Positions 10,431 to 21,702 of a stretch of 64,000 nt of DNA are shown piece by piece. The DNA is from Streptomyces sp. MP131-18 (GTDB taxonomy: Bacteria > Actinomycetota > Actinomycetes > Streptomycetales > Streptomycetaceae): the NCBI RefSeq assembly GCF_001984575.1, contig NZ_LZNS01000001.1:62001-126000 (forward strand), read 5' to 3'. The stretch's first letter is position 1; every line of letters starts with the position of its first letter. The translations under genes were made by a program, and so were the position numbers. Under the pieces are notes generated by a model. The model saw nothing but the letters and a program-made list of their open reading frames with translations, had not been told where the DNA came from and did no database searches.

Positions 10431-11154
10431 CCGCCGCACTGGCCGCCGACTGCACGGCGCGGGCCGCGGCCAGGGCGTCGAGGAGTGCGGCGCAGTACTC
10501 GCGGGCTTCGACGGGGTCGGCGGCGGTGAGCAGCGGGGCGACGACGTCCTGCTGCTCCGGGCTGAGCCGCCCGTCGATCAGCGGGGGGCGCAGCCGGAAC
10601 AGCAGGCTGCGCTCCTCGGCGTCCGGCACCGCGGCGTCGAGGGCGGGGGGCTCCAGCACCGCGGCGAGTGCGGCGGCCTTCTGCCAGGGGTCCTCGGCCT
10701 GCCCGGCGAGCAGTGCCGTGCGGCGGCGGCGCCAGCGTGGGGGCCTGAGGTCCGCGCCGTGGCGCAGCAGGTCGCGCAGCTCGGCCGGGGCCGGCCCCTT
10801 GAGCAGGGCGGGATACTGCTCGGCAAAGGTCAGCAGCTCCTCGGCCGGATAGCGCCAGACAATGACCCAGTGCCGGTTCAACCGGATGTCCACCGGGTCG
10901 AAGCAGCCGACGCGGGCCAGGCGGGCGAAGCGTGCCGCGCCGATGCGCAGGAGCTCCGCGCCGCCGGTGGCGTTGACCAGCGGGAAAGGATCGCCCGGGC
11001 CGCCGGGCCGCACGTGCCGCTTGGCCGGGGCGGGCTGTGCAGCCGGGGCGGGCCGTGTGGCCCGGGGACGGGGCATCCGGGCGGCGGGCCGCCGTCCGGG
11101 GACGACGGTGTCCGGGCGGTCCGCGGTGCCGATGCCGGTGTGCGTGACATTCAT
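10408..11154 (-). CDS. DUF6397-like conserved protein
   Basis: A 248-residue soluble protein. After a Pro/Ala/Arg-rich N-terminal third comes a conserved part that I match from memory to DUF6397 of Streptomyces: GAARFARLARVGCFDPVDI, a helix-turn-helix-like pattern, then VIVWRYPAEELLTFA and EDPWQKAAALAAVLEP. It is probably DNA-binding or regulatory, but this is not shown. The ATG at 11154 follows GAGGGAG at good spacing. The promoter region carries two copies of GTGATTACA, one overlapping the probable transcription start, so the gene is likely under specific control. The 3' end overlaps the helicase gene on the opposite strand. Confidence 0.78.
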   Translation of the reverse strand: MNVTHTGIGTADRPDTVVPGRRPAARMPRPRATRPAPAAQPAPAKRHVRPGGPGDPFPLVNATGGAELLRIGAARFARLARVGCFDPVDIRLNRHWVIVWRYPAEELLTFAEQYPALLKGPAPAELRDLLRHGADLRPPRWRRRRTALLAGQAEDPWQKAAALAAVLEPPALDAAVPDAEERSLLFRLRPPLIDGRLSPEQQDVVAPLLTAADPVEAREYCAALLDALAAARAVQSAASAAVRAVRRP

Positions 11155-11173
11155 CGGGGTCTCCCTCAGCGGC

Positions 11174-11233
11174 GATTACTCTGTGTAATCACCCTAGCGG
11201 CAGACCCCACACAGCGCAACCCTCTGTAATCAC
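11174..11233 (-). promoter_or_regulatory. Promoter bracketed by GTGATTACA repeats
   Basis: On the minus strand, TTGCGC (11219-11214) and TAGGGT (11196-11191) are separated by 17 bp and resemble a housekeeping promoter for the DUF6397 gene. GTGATTACA occurs just upstream of the -35 (11233-11225) and again just downstream of the -10, where it is half of the inverted repeat GATTAC-N5-GTAATC (11174-11190) covering the likely start point. This layout suggests two operator sites for one regulator. Confidence 0.65.
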
Positions 11234-11247
11234 TCAATGACGAAGAG

Positions 11248-11640
11248 TCACGTGGAGTCGCGCGCGGCGAGCCCCATATGCTCCCCCACCTTGTTCACCA
11301 GGAGAGTCATCTCGTAGCCGACCTGCCCGATGTCCGCATCGGCGCCGGCCAGCACGCACAGACAGCTGCCGTCGCCCGCGGCGGTGACGAACAGCACACC
11401 GTCATCGAACTCGATCATGGTCTGACGGACATCGCCACACCGGAAGTGCTCTCCGACCCCCTTGGCAAGGCTGTGCAGTCCGGAGGCGACCGCCGCGAGG
11501 TGCTCCGCGCTGCTCCGCTTCAGGCCCCGGCTCACCGAGGTGACCAACCCGTCGCTCGACAGGAGCAGCACGTGCCGCACGCGCGGCAGCCGTTGCGCCA
11601 GGTCGTCCAGCAGCCAGTCAAGCGTGGTACTCAGTGCCAT
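11248..11640 (-). CDS. Roadblock/LC7-domain protein
   Basis: 130 residues, a single roadblock/LC7 fold. DWLLDDLAQRLPRVRHVLLLSSDGLV begins the domain, and EFDDGVLFVTAAGDGSCLCVLAG and VGYEMTLLVNKVGEH follow. Proteins of this type regulate MglA-like small GTPases. In Streptomyces they are usually in conservons, next to a sensor-like ATPase, a DUF742 protein and a GTPase. None of those partners is adjacent here, so this is a lone copy whose GTPase partner, if any, is encoded elsewhere. The ATG at 11640 follows AGAAGGGGGAG. Confidence 0.9.
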   Translation of the reverse strand: MALSTTLDWLLDDLAQRLPRVRHVLLLSSDGLVTSVSRGLKRSSAEHLAAVASGLHSLAKGVGEHFRCGDVRQTMIEFDDGVLFVTAAGDGSCLCVLAGADADIGQVGYEMTLLVNKVGEHMGLAARDST

Positions 11641-11798
11641 CCCCAGCTCCCCCTTCTCGTAAGGCGACTGCTGTGTCAGCCTTCCCCAGTAAGAGGCTGT
11701 GGGCAACCACCTGTGCGGTACCGCTATCCGGAAGGGACCGTACCGTTTCTTCTGGTCAACCCCGTCACCGGGGCGGGCAGAACGCGCCGGGCACGGCA

Positions 11799-11830
11799 GC
11801 CGCCCCGACCGCGGCTGCGGTCGGGGCGGC
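11799..11830 (-). terminator. Strong hairpin terminator
   Basis: A 14-bp perfect stem (GCCGCCCCGACCGC at 11799-11812 with its complement at 11817-11830) and a 4-nt loop. It lies just past the stop of the 60-residue membrane protein gene and separates it from the roadblock gene. Confidence 0.88.
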
Positions 11831-11840
11831 ACGGCCCGGA

Positions 11841-12023
11841 TCAGCGGCCCAGCTCCTTGCGCCCCGCCCGCCGCAGCCGACGCCGCTGTGGCGCGTCGAG
11901 CAAGAGGTAGGCGGCGGCGGGAACGCCGAAAATGACGAGCGCAGCGATCCAGAAGTTGGTCAGCGCCCACAGCACGAGGCCCGCGGCCACCGCACCGATG
12001 GCCACCTTTCCGCCACGAGACAT
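11841..12023 (-). CDS. Small membrane protein, 60 residues
   Basis: Starts MSRGGKVAIG, then a continuous hydrophobic stretch (about 7-44) sufficient for two membrane spans with a short turn at NFW. It ends in a strongly basic tail (QRRRLRRAGRK) that should remain in the cytoplasm. The start is secure because AAGGAGGTAGCAAGG precedes the ATG at 12023. It has its own terminator. Such small actinobacterial membrane proteins are common and uncharacterised, and I recognise no family. Confidence 0.75.
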   Translation of the reverse strand: MSRGGKVAIGAVAAGLVLWALTNFWIAALVIFGVPAAAYLLLDAPQRRRLRRAGRKELGR

Positions 12024-12114
12024 CCTTGCTACCTCCTTAGCGGCGGCAGCCGCCGCGCCGATGGGTGAATGTTCTTCCAGTGTCCACCGTTCCGCGCGGA
12101 ACCGTCCCGTTACG

Positions 12115-13176
12115 TCAGTCCTGCCGCAGCGGGGCGCCGACCTCGTGCATGTGGCGCAGGGCCTGCCGGTAGGAGTCGACCAGCCCGGTCTCGGCGTACG
12201 ACACGCCGGCCTCCTGGCAGTACCGGCGCACGGCGGGCTGGGCGAGGCGCAGGTGCGGGCGCGGCATGCTCGGGAACAGGTGGTGCTCGATCTGATAGTT
12301 GAGGCCGCCCATGAGCCAGTCGGTGACCGGCCCACCGCGAACGTTCCGCGAGGTCAGGACCTGCCGGCGCAGGTGTCCCCAGCGCTGGCCGCTGTCCGGG
12401 GCGGGCATCTCCATGCCTTTGTGGTTGGGCGCGAAGACGCTCCCGAGGTGGAGACCGAACAAGGCATGGTGGACCAGCGCGAAGACGACGGCCTTGCCCG
12501 GGCCCATGGCCATGGCGAGCAGCGTGACGTAGGCCACGAAGTGCGCGACGAGCAGGAGCCCCTCGACGGCGCGGGCCCGGCCCTGCCGCTCCCAGCCGCG
12601 GGAGGAGACGACCATCTGGATGCTGGAGACCTTCAGCGCGATGCCCTCGAGCAGCAGCAGCGGGAAGAACAGCCATGCCTGGTTGCGGGTGAGCCAGCGA
12701 TTGAAGCCGGCGCGCCTGGCGGCCTGGGCCTGAGTCCACACCAGGACGCCTTCCCCGACGTCCGGGTCCTTGTCGAGGTGGTTGGGGTTGGCGTGGTGCC
12801 GGTTGTGCTTGTCGTTCCACCAGGCCGAACTCATGCCGAGCAGCAGATTGCCGAGGAACAGGCCCAGGAGGCGGTTGATCCGCCGCGACGACGCTATCTG
12901 CGAGTGACCCGCGTCGTGGCCGAAGAACGCGGTGCGCGTGGAGAACAGCGCGAGGGGCACCGCGAGCGCCACCGTCCACCAGGAATCGCCGACCAGCAGC
13001 ACGCCGGCGACGAGCGCGGCGAAGATGACCAGGTTGACCGTGATCGCGGCCGCGTACCAGCCGGTGCGGCGGGCGAGCAGCTCCTGCCCCTTGATCTCCC
13101 GGAGCAGCGGGGCGAATTCATCCGCCGGTTTTGGCCTGGAACGAGGTGTTGCAAGGGCGGCGGAAGCTTGGGGCAT
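12115..13176 (-). CDS. Membrane fatty acid (acyl-CoA) desaturase
   Basis: 353 residues. A membrane di-iron desaturase that introduces double bonds into acyl chains. It has all three histidine boxes: HDAGH (87-91), HNRHH (124-128) and QIEHH (near 297), with hydrophobic pairs around 42-75 and 190-225. The spacing and the HNRHHANPNHLDKDPDV context match the DesA/linoleoyl-CoA desaturase group found in many streptomycetes. The ATG at 13176 follows CCGGAG. It is divergent from the SNF2 gene and transcribed towards the small membrane protein gene, 92 bp away. Confidence 0.93.
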   Translation of the reverse strand: MPQASAALATPRSRPKPADEFAPLLREIKGQELLARRTGWYAAAITVNLVIFAALVAGVLLVGDSWWTVALAVPLALFSTRTAFFGHDAGHSQIASSRRINRLLGLFLGNLLLGMSSAWWNDKHNRHHANPNHLDKDPDVGEGVLVWTQAQAARRAGFNRWLTRNQAWLFFPLLLLEGIALKVSSIQMVVSSRGWERQGRARAVEGLLLVAHFVAYVTLLAMAMGPGKAVVFALVHHALFGLHLGSVFAPNHKGMEMPAPDSGQRWGHLRRQVLTSRNVRGGPVTDWLMGGLNYQIEHHLFPSMPRPHLRLAQPAVRRYCQEAGVSYAETGLVDSYRQALRHMHEVGAPLRQD

Positions 13177-13393
13177 GTCGTCTCCGGAAGGGTGGATGGA
13201 ACGCTCCTGAGCAGCCTAGAAGCGGAACCGAACCCTCACCATGGCCGCAGCCCCCGCCCCAGGGGTGTACTCAACCCCCCTATTCGTGCGGCATTTGCCC
13301 GTTTTGCGGGGTCCATTTCCGGATCGCCGGACACCTGAGGTACCCTCGGCGGTCGCCTTGCCGCTAGTCAAGTTTGAGGAGTGGGTCAGCGCT

Positions 13394-16294
13394 GTGACAT
13401 CCGGCCCGGCCGCCCCCGCCCGTCTTCCCGCACTCACCTCCTGCGCGGCCGTCTTCCTGCCGGCCGATCCGCCCCGCGCCTCGCACGTCGCCTTCTGGCG
13501 TCCCGACGGCAGCCCCCCCGTGCCGGGCGAGGAGCCCTCCGGGGACCTGGCCGTCGCGCTGCCCGACGCCGACGGTCAGGTCCGCGTCCAGGAGGTGCCC
13601 GCACTGCTGCTGCCCGTGGCGGCGGCCGTGCCCGTGCTGACCAGGGCCCGCACCGCGGCGGGTGCGCACCCCGCCACGGCCTGTTGGGGCGCCGCAGCCG
13701 TTCTGGCCCTGCAACTCGCGGCCCGCGGGCGGCTGTTGCCGGGGATCAGCCCGGCCGACCACGACGCCTGGCGGCTGGGCCCGCTGGACACCCCCGACGC
13801 GGCGCGGCTGCGGGAGCTGGCCGAGGCCATGCCGCCGCACGCTCACGCGGTGCCGCTGCCCGGCGAGGCGGCCGACGGCGGGCCGCTGCTGCCGCGCCCC
13901 GAGGCGCTGCTGCGTGCCTTCCTCGACGCGGTCGCGGACGGGCTGCCGCGCACCCCGGCCGCGGCGTCGGCGGCGGGCGGGCCCGCGTTCGCCGCGGCGG
14001 CGCCGCGCCGGTTTCCCGGGCACCGGCCGTGGGCGGAGGGCGTGGCCGCGGGCCACGACGCGGGGGTCCGCCTCTCGCTTCGTATCGAGGCGGGGCTGCT
14101 CTCGGCCGGCGGGCCACCGGAGGAGGGTGCCGCCCCCGGCTTCCGCGCCGTGCTCCAACTGCACAGCGTCGGCGATCCGGGCCTGGTCGCGGACGCCGCC
14201 GAGGTGTGGGCGGGAACGTCCGCGGCGACCGGCTCGTTCGGGCCCCGGGTGCGCGCCGACACACTGCTCACGCTGCGCCGCGCGGCGGCGGCCTGGGGGG
14301 CGCTGACCCCGCTGCTCTCGGCCGCCGTGCCGGACGCGGTGGACCTCGCCGACGACGAGATCGGCGAGCTGCTCGGCGTCCCCGTCTCCCGCGCGCTCGC
14401 CGCGGCCGGGGTCGAGGTGCACTGGCCGCGCGAGCTGGTGCGCGGGCTCACCGCGCAGGCCGTGGTGGGCCCGGAGGCGGGCGCGGCGGACGGCGGACGG
14501 TCCTCCGCCCGGCCGGCGCTGCTGTCCCCCGGCGCGCTGCTCTCCTTCGACTGGCGTTTCGCCGTGGGCGGGACGGAGTTGACCCGTGAGGAGCTGAATC
14601 GCCTCGCGGAGGCGGCCCGGCCCGTGGTGCGCCTGCGCGACCAGTGGGTGCTCGTGGCGCCCGAGGAGGTGCGCCGGGTCCGCGACCGGCGGGACGGGAA
14701 GGTCACCGCCATCGAGGCGCTGGGGGCCGCGCTCACCGGTGCCGCGGAGATCGACGGTGAACGGGTCGAGGTGACCGCCACCGGCTGGCTGGCCGTGCTG
14801 CGCGACCGGCTGGCCGACCCCGAACGCGCCGATACCGAGCCGGTCGCACCGCCCCCGGCACTGGCCGCCACGCTGCGGGACTACCAGCTGCGTGGCCTGA
14901 CGTGGCTGCACCGGATGACCTCGCTCGGTCTCGGCGCCTGCCTGGCCGACGACATGGGCCTGGGCAAGACCGTGACACTGATCGCGCTGCACCTGCACCG
15001 CCAGGCGGATGCCGGGACGGCGGGGCCCGCGCTCGTGGTCTGTCCGGCCTCACTGCTCGGCAACTGGCAGCGGGAGATCGGCACGTTCGCCCCCGCAACC
15101 CCGGTGCGCAGATACCACGGCGCCGCGCGTGACCTGGAGGAACTCGGACCGGACGAGGTGGTGCTCACCACCTACGGCACCATGCGGCGGGACGCGCCGC
15201 GGCTGGCCGGCGCGGCGGACTGGTCCCTCGTGGTCGCCGACGAGGCACAGCACGTGAAGAACCCGCACTCCGCCACCGCCCGTCAGCTGCGGGCTGTCCC
15301 CGGCCGGGCCCGGGTGGCGCTCACGGGTACTCCGGTGGAGAACAACCTGTCGGAGCTGTGGGCGATCCTCGACTGGACCACGCCGGGGCTGCTCGGCGGC
15401 CTCGCCACGTTCCGCAGCCGTCATGCCGACGCGGTCGAGAGCGGCGCCGACCCGGCGGCGGCCGACCGGCTCGCCCGCCTGATCCGGCCGTTCCTGCTGC
15501 GGCGCCGCAAGTCCGACCCCGGCATCGCGCCCGAGCTGCCGCCGAAGACGGAGACCGACCGCGCCGTCGCGCTCACCGCCGAGCAGGCCGGGCTGTACGA
15601 GGCCGCGGTCCGCGAGGGCCTCGCGGCCGTCTCCGGTGCGGACGGGCTGGCCCGTCGCGGCCTCGTGGTCAAGCTGCTCACCTCGCTCAAGCAGATCTGC
15701 AACCATCCCGCGCAGTTCCTCAAGGAGGAGAACGCCCCGCGGCTCGCGGGCCGTTCGGGCAAGCTGGAGCTGCTGGACGAGCTGCTCGGCACGATCCTGG
15801 CCGGGGATGCGAGCGTGCTGGTGTTCACGCAGTACGTGCGCATGGCGCGGCTGCTGGAGGCGCATCTGACCGCGCGCGGCATCGGCGCCCTGCTGCTGCA
15901 CGGCGGCACCCCGGTGCCGCGGCGCGAGGAGATGGTGCGCAGCTTCTCCGCGGGCGAGGTGCCGGTGTTCCTGCTGTCCCTCAAGGCCGCGGGCACCGGG
16001 CTGAACCTGACGCGCGCCGAGCATGTGGTGCACTACGACCGCTGGTGGAACCCCGCGGTCGAGGAACAGGCGACCGACCGGGCCTACCGGATCGGGCAGG
16101 ACCGTCCGGTGCAGGTGCACCGGCTGATCGCGGAGGGCACGGTGGAGGACCGGATCGCCGCGATGCTGGAACGGAAGCGGGCGCTTGCGGACGCGGTGCT
16201 CGGCTCGGGCGAGGCGGCCCTCACCGAGTTGTCGGACGCCGAGCTCGCGGAGCTGGTGGCCCTGCGCGGCACCGAGCGGCTGGGGAGCGCATGA
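13394..16294 (+). CDS. SNF2-family DEAD/DEAH-box ATPase
   Basis: 966 residues from GTG 13394, chosen because TTTGAGGAG sits at the right distance and upstream sequence is not protein-like. The N-terminal half is the Ala-rich bacterial SNF2 N-terminal region. The ATPase core has DDMGLGKT (motif I, about 518-525), DEAQH (motif II), LTGTPVENNLSELW (motif III), and the C-terminal helicase part with FTQYVRMARLLEAHL and EEQATDRAYRIGQ (motif VI). Such enzymes are DNA translocases. The gene overlaps the next one, a SWIM zinc-finger protein, by ATGA, a pairing common in actinobacteria that suggests a two-part complex. Confidence 0.93.
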   Translation: MTSGPAAPARLPALTSCAAVFLPADPPRASHVAFWRPDGSPPVPGEEPSGDLAVALPDADGQVRVQEVPALLLPVAAAVPVLTRARTAAGAHPATACWGAAAVLALQLAARGRLLPGISPADHDAWRLGPLDTPDAARLRELAEAMPPHAHAVPLPGEAADGGPLLPRPEALLRAFLDAVADGLPRTPAAASAAGGPAFAAAAPRRFPGHRPWAEGVAAGHDAGVRLSLRIEAGLLSAGGPPEEGAAPGFRAVLQLHSVGDPGLVADAAEVWAGTSAATGSFGPRVRADTLLTLRRAAAAWGALTPLLSAAVPDAVDLADDEIGELLGVPVSRALAAAGVEVHWPRELVRGLTAQAVVGPEAGAADGGRSSARPALLSPGALLSFDWRFAVGGTELTREELNRLAEAARPVVRLRDQWVLVAPEEVRRVRDRRDGKVTAIEALGAALTGAAEIDGERVEVTATGWLAVLRDRLADPERADTEPVAPPPALAATLRDYQLRGLTWLHRMTSLGLGACLADDMGLGKTVTLIALHLHRQADAGTAGPALVVCPASLLGNWQREIGTFAPATPVRRYHGAARDLEELGPDEVVLTTYGTMRRDAPRLAGAADWSLVVADEAQHVKNPHSATARQLRAVPGRARVALTGTPVENNLSELWAILDWTTPGLLGGLATFRSRHADAVESGADPAAADRLARLIRPFLLRRRKSDPGIAPELPPKTETDRAVALTAEQAGLYEAAVREGLAAVSGADGLARRGLVVKLLTSLKQICNHPAQFLKEENAPRLAGRSGKLELLDELLGTILAGDASVLVFTQYVRMARLLEAHLTARGIGALLLHGGTPVPRREEMVRSFSAGEVPVFLLSLKAAGTGLNLTRAEHVVHYDRWWNPAVEEQATDRAYRIGQDRPVQVHRLIAEGTVEDRIAAMLERKRALADAVLGSGEAALTELSDAELAELVALRGTERLGSA

Positions 16295-17628
16295 CGAACC
16301 GGGCAACATCGGAGGAACTGGTTTTCGAGGCCCTGCCGCCCGCCCGTGGACGCGGCTTCGCGACCACCTGGTGGGGCAGGAGCTGGCTGAAGGCGCTGGA
16401 GGACACCGCGCTGGACGGCGGACGGCTGCGGCAGGGCAGACGGCATGCCAGGGCGGGCGCGGTCGGCGCCGTCTCGGTGCGGCCCGGCCGGCTGACCGCC
16501 GTGGTCAGGGCGGGCGACGGCACCGGCCACCGTGCCGACGTGCTGCTGCGGCAGCTGTCCGACCGCGAATGGGACCGGTTGCTGCACACCGTGGCCGGGG
16601 AGGGCGGGCACATCGCCGCGCTGCTCGACCGGGAGATGTCCCCCCAGCTGGTGGCGGACGCCGCGGCGGCCGGGGTCGATCTGCTCCCCGGCATCGGCGA
16701 TCTGGAGCCGGAGTGCGAGTGCGGGGAGTGGGACCACTGCGCGCACACCGCGGCGCTCAGCTACCAGGTGGCGCGGCTGCTGGACACCGACCCGTTCCTC
16801 CTGCTGCTGCTGCGCGGGCGCGGGGAGCAGGAGCTGACGGACGAGCTGCAACGGCGCAGCGCCGCCCGGGCGGAGCCGGCCGGGAACGCCGCGGCGCAGC
16901 CCGCGGGGGTGCCGGCCGCGGAGGCGTACGCGCGGTGGGCGGCCGGTCCGTTGCCGGTGCCCGCCCCGCCGCCCCGCGTCGCCGAGCCGGGCACCGGCCC
17001 GGCGCTGGGCGGCGGGGTGCCGCCGGCGGACGGACTTGACGTCGGGGCGCTGGAGTTCCTGGTCGCGGACACGGCGGCGCGGGCCGCGAGGCTGCTGGCC
17101 GCCGCCCTCGGACCGGGCCACGCGCAGGAGGCGCCGCCCGCGGGTCTGGGCGAGTGGCAGGACGCGGTGCGGATGGCCGCAGTCGGGCCCGCCGCGCACA
17201 TCACGGCGCGGCTCGCGGCCGGCTGCGGCCGTTCCGCGCTCGACCTCGATCTGGCCGTGCGGGCCTGGCGGTACGGCGGGCGCCCCGCACTCGCCGCGCT
17301 GGAAGAGGCGCCCGGCGAGGTGCCCGCCGCGGCGCTCGGTCAGCTCGCCGCGGCCTGGGCGGGCGAGGAGTCCCGCCCGGTGCTGCGCGGTGGCGACGGG
17401 CGGTGGACGGTGGTGGGCGAGGGCGTGCAGCTGCGCTGGGGCACGGACGGCCGGTGGTGGCCGTTCCTGAGGTCCCGGGGGCGGTGGTGGCCCGCCGGGC
17501 CTGGAGAGACGGAGCCGGCCGCCGCCCTGGCCGCCGCGCGGGGCGGCGGGGGCGGCGGCCGGTCCGTTGCGGTGGATGGCGCGGAAGCGGCGGAGCCGCG
17601 TCAGGCCAGATCCTCGAACACCGCGTAG
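16291..17628 (+). CDS. SWIM zinc-finger protein, partner of the SNF2 ATPase
   Basis: 445 residues. Begins with the usual FATTWWGRSWLKALED block (about 25-40). The SWIM finger CECGEWDHCAHTAAL lies at about 141-155, following the CxC...CxH pattern that chelates zinc and binds nucleic acid or protein. The C-terminal half is Ala/Gly-rich, with repeated W-rich segments (GRWTVV, GRWWPF, GRWWPA). The ATG at 16291 overlaps the SNF2 stop, so the two are co-translated and probably act together on DNA, though the process is not known. The 3' end overlaps the convergent esterase gene by 28 bp. Confidence 0.9.
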   Translation: MTNRATSEELVFEALPPARGRGFATTWWGRSWLKALEDTALDGGRLRQGRRHARAGAVGAVSVRPGRLTAVVRAGDGTGHRADVLLRQLSDREWDRLLHTVAGEGGHIAALLDREMSPQLVADAAAAGVDLLPGIGDLEPECECGEWDHCAHTAALSYQVARLLDTDPFLLLLLRGRGEQELTDELQRRSAARAEPAGNAAAQPAGVPAAEAYARWAAGPLPVPAPPPRVAEPGTGPALGGGVPPADGLDVGALEFLVADTAARAARLLAAALGPGHAQEAPPAGLGEWQDAVRMAAVGPAAHITARLAAGCGRSALDLDLAVRAWRYGGRPALAALEEAPGEVPAAALGQLAAAWAGEESRPVLRGGDGRWTVVGEGVQLRWGTDGRWWPFLRSRGRWWPAGPGETEPAAALAAARGGGGGGRSVAVDGAEAAEPRQARSSNTA

Positions 17629-18410
17629 TAGCCGCCGGACTGACCGGCCGCGGTCGGATGGTAGGAGTCGCCGATCGGCCAGGTGACGCTGTGCAGCCAC
17701 GCGTCACCCGAGCAGATCTCATGCCCGGTGAAGGCGGGGCGCACATCGCCGTAGGTGAAGCCGTGATCGGCGGCGCGCTTGCCGATGACCTCGCCGAGGT
17801 TGTCCGCGGCGCCGTTGATGGCGGCCCTCGACTGCTCGCTGATGCCCAGCAGGCAGCTGCCGTCGAGCTCGTACATGCGGGGGTAGCCGAGCACCACCAC
17901 CTCGGCGTTGGGGGCGCGGGTGCTGATGGCCTCGTACACCGTGTCGAGACGGCCGGGCAGGGTGCCGGTGATGTAGCTGTTGGCGGTGTCGACCGCGGAC
18001 AGGCAGGCGCTGGTGCCCTGGAGCACGCACGTCAGCATGGTGTCCGCGAAGCCCGCGTCGTTGCCGCCGATGCTGATGCTGACGAGGGTGGTGCCCGCGT
18101 CGAGTGGGCCGAGCTGGTTGTCGAGGACGTCGGTGGTGCGCGCGCCGGAGCAGGCGGTGAAGTCGAATGAGGCGGGCGCGTTGGCGTCGGCCCACAGTTC
18201 GGGGTAGGCGACGGTGCTGCGGCGGCAGTCGCCGCTGCCGCCGTCGTAGCTTCCGGCACCGACGCCGGAGGAGTAGGAGTCGCCGAGGGCCACATACTCG
18301 ACGGCGGCGGCAGGGATCTCCTGGGCCGAGGCCGTCGCGGGGCCGAGGGCGGATACGCCGAGGGCGACGACCGCGGTGGCGGCCACCGTCAGACAGCGGC
18401 GCAGCTTCAT
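17601..18410 (-). CDS. Secreted SGNH/GDSL hydrolase (lipase/esterase)
   Basis: 269 residues. Sec signal peptide 1-29 ending TASA-Q. Block I GDSYSSG gives the nucleophile Ser45, IGGND is block III (oxyanion Asn), and DSYHPT near residues 248-253 gives the catalytic Asp/His pair. Several Cys residues (DCRRS, FTACSG, TCVLQGTSACL, GSCLLG, HEICSGD) suggest disulfides, as in the crystallised Streptomyces extracellular SGNH lipases. The start ATG 18410 follows TGGGAGGTTCC. An upstream in-frame ATG (MGGS, 18422) is less likely because it lies at the RBS. Confidence 0.93.
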   Translation of the reverse strand: MKLRRCLTVAATAVVALGVSALGPATASAQEIPAAAVEYVALGDSYSSGVGAGSYDGGSGDCRRSTVAYPELWADANAPASFDFTACSGARTTDVLDNQLGPLDAGTTLVSISIGGNDAGFADTMLTCVLQGTSACLSAVDTANSYITGTLPGRLDTVYEAISTRAPNAEVVVLGYPRMYELDGSCLLGISEQSRAAINGAADNLGEVIGKRAADHGFTYGDVRPAFTGHEICSGDAWLHSVTWPIGDSYHPTAAGQSGGYYAVFEDLA

Positions 18411-18592
18411 GGAACCTCCCAAGGAAGGTCTTCGGGGGATGAGTGGTGCATGAGCGCTTTACCCTCGCCAAGTCGTGTCCATGCCAAGGGTGTTACGGCT
18501 TCGTGAACACGAACGAGGGGGGCGCTCCGCGGTGACGGCCGCGGCTGTTTCCTCACCGGCCCGCCACCCGGGATCACCCGCCCGGAGGGGGC

Positions 18593-18621
18593 TTGTCGGA
18601 AGCCCCGGCACGTTCTAGCGT
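18593..18621 (+). promoter_or_regulatory. Predicted promoter of the beta-galactosidase gene
   Basis: TTGTCG (18593-18598), 17-bp spacer, TAGCGT (18616-18621), about 84 bp before the lacZ ATG. The stretch after it (ATCAAACAACGAAGCACAG) is unusually A-rich for this genome and may hold an operator, but I see no clear palindrome. Confidence 0.6.
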
Positions 18622-18623
18622 GA

Positions 18624-21641
<3,018 letters not shown>

Positions 21642-21650
21642 CGGCCGGGA

Positions 21651-21686
21651 GCGGTGTGCCGCCGACTCCGGCCGACGGCACACCGC
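21651..21686. terminator. Bidirectional hairpin between lacZ and the methyltransferase
   Basis: GCGGTGTGCCG (21651-21661) pairs with CGGCACACCGC (21676-21686), an 11-bp stem. It lies between the convergent lacZ and DUF574 genes and can serve both. Confidence 0.8.
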
Positions 21687-21702
21687 GTCCCCGATGGGCC
21701 GG

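Noticed and set aside
7005..10439. Very long minus-strand frame (over 1,100 codons)
   Set aside because: Only its 3' part, from 7793, encodes the DUF457 protein. The rest lies opposite the DUF3516 helicase, which has all its motifs.
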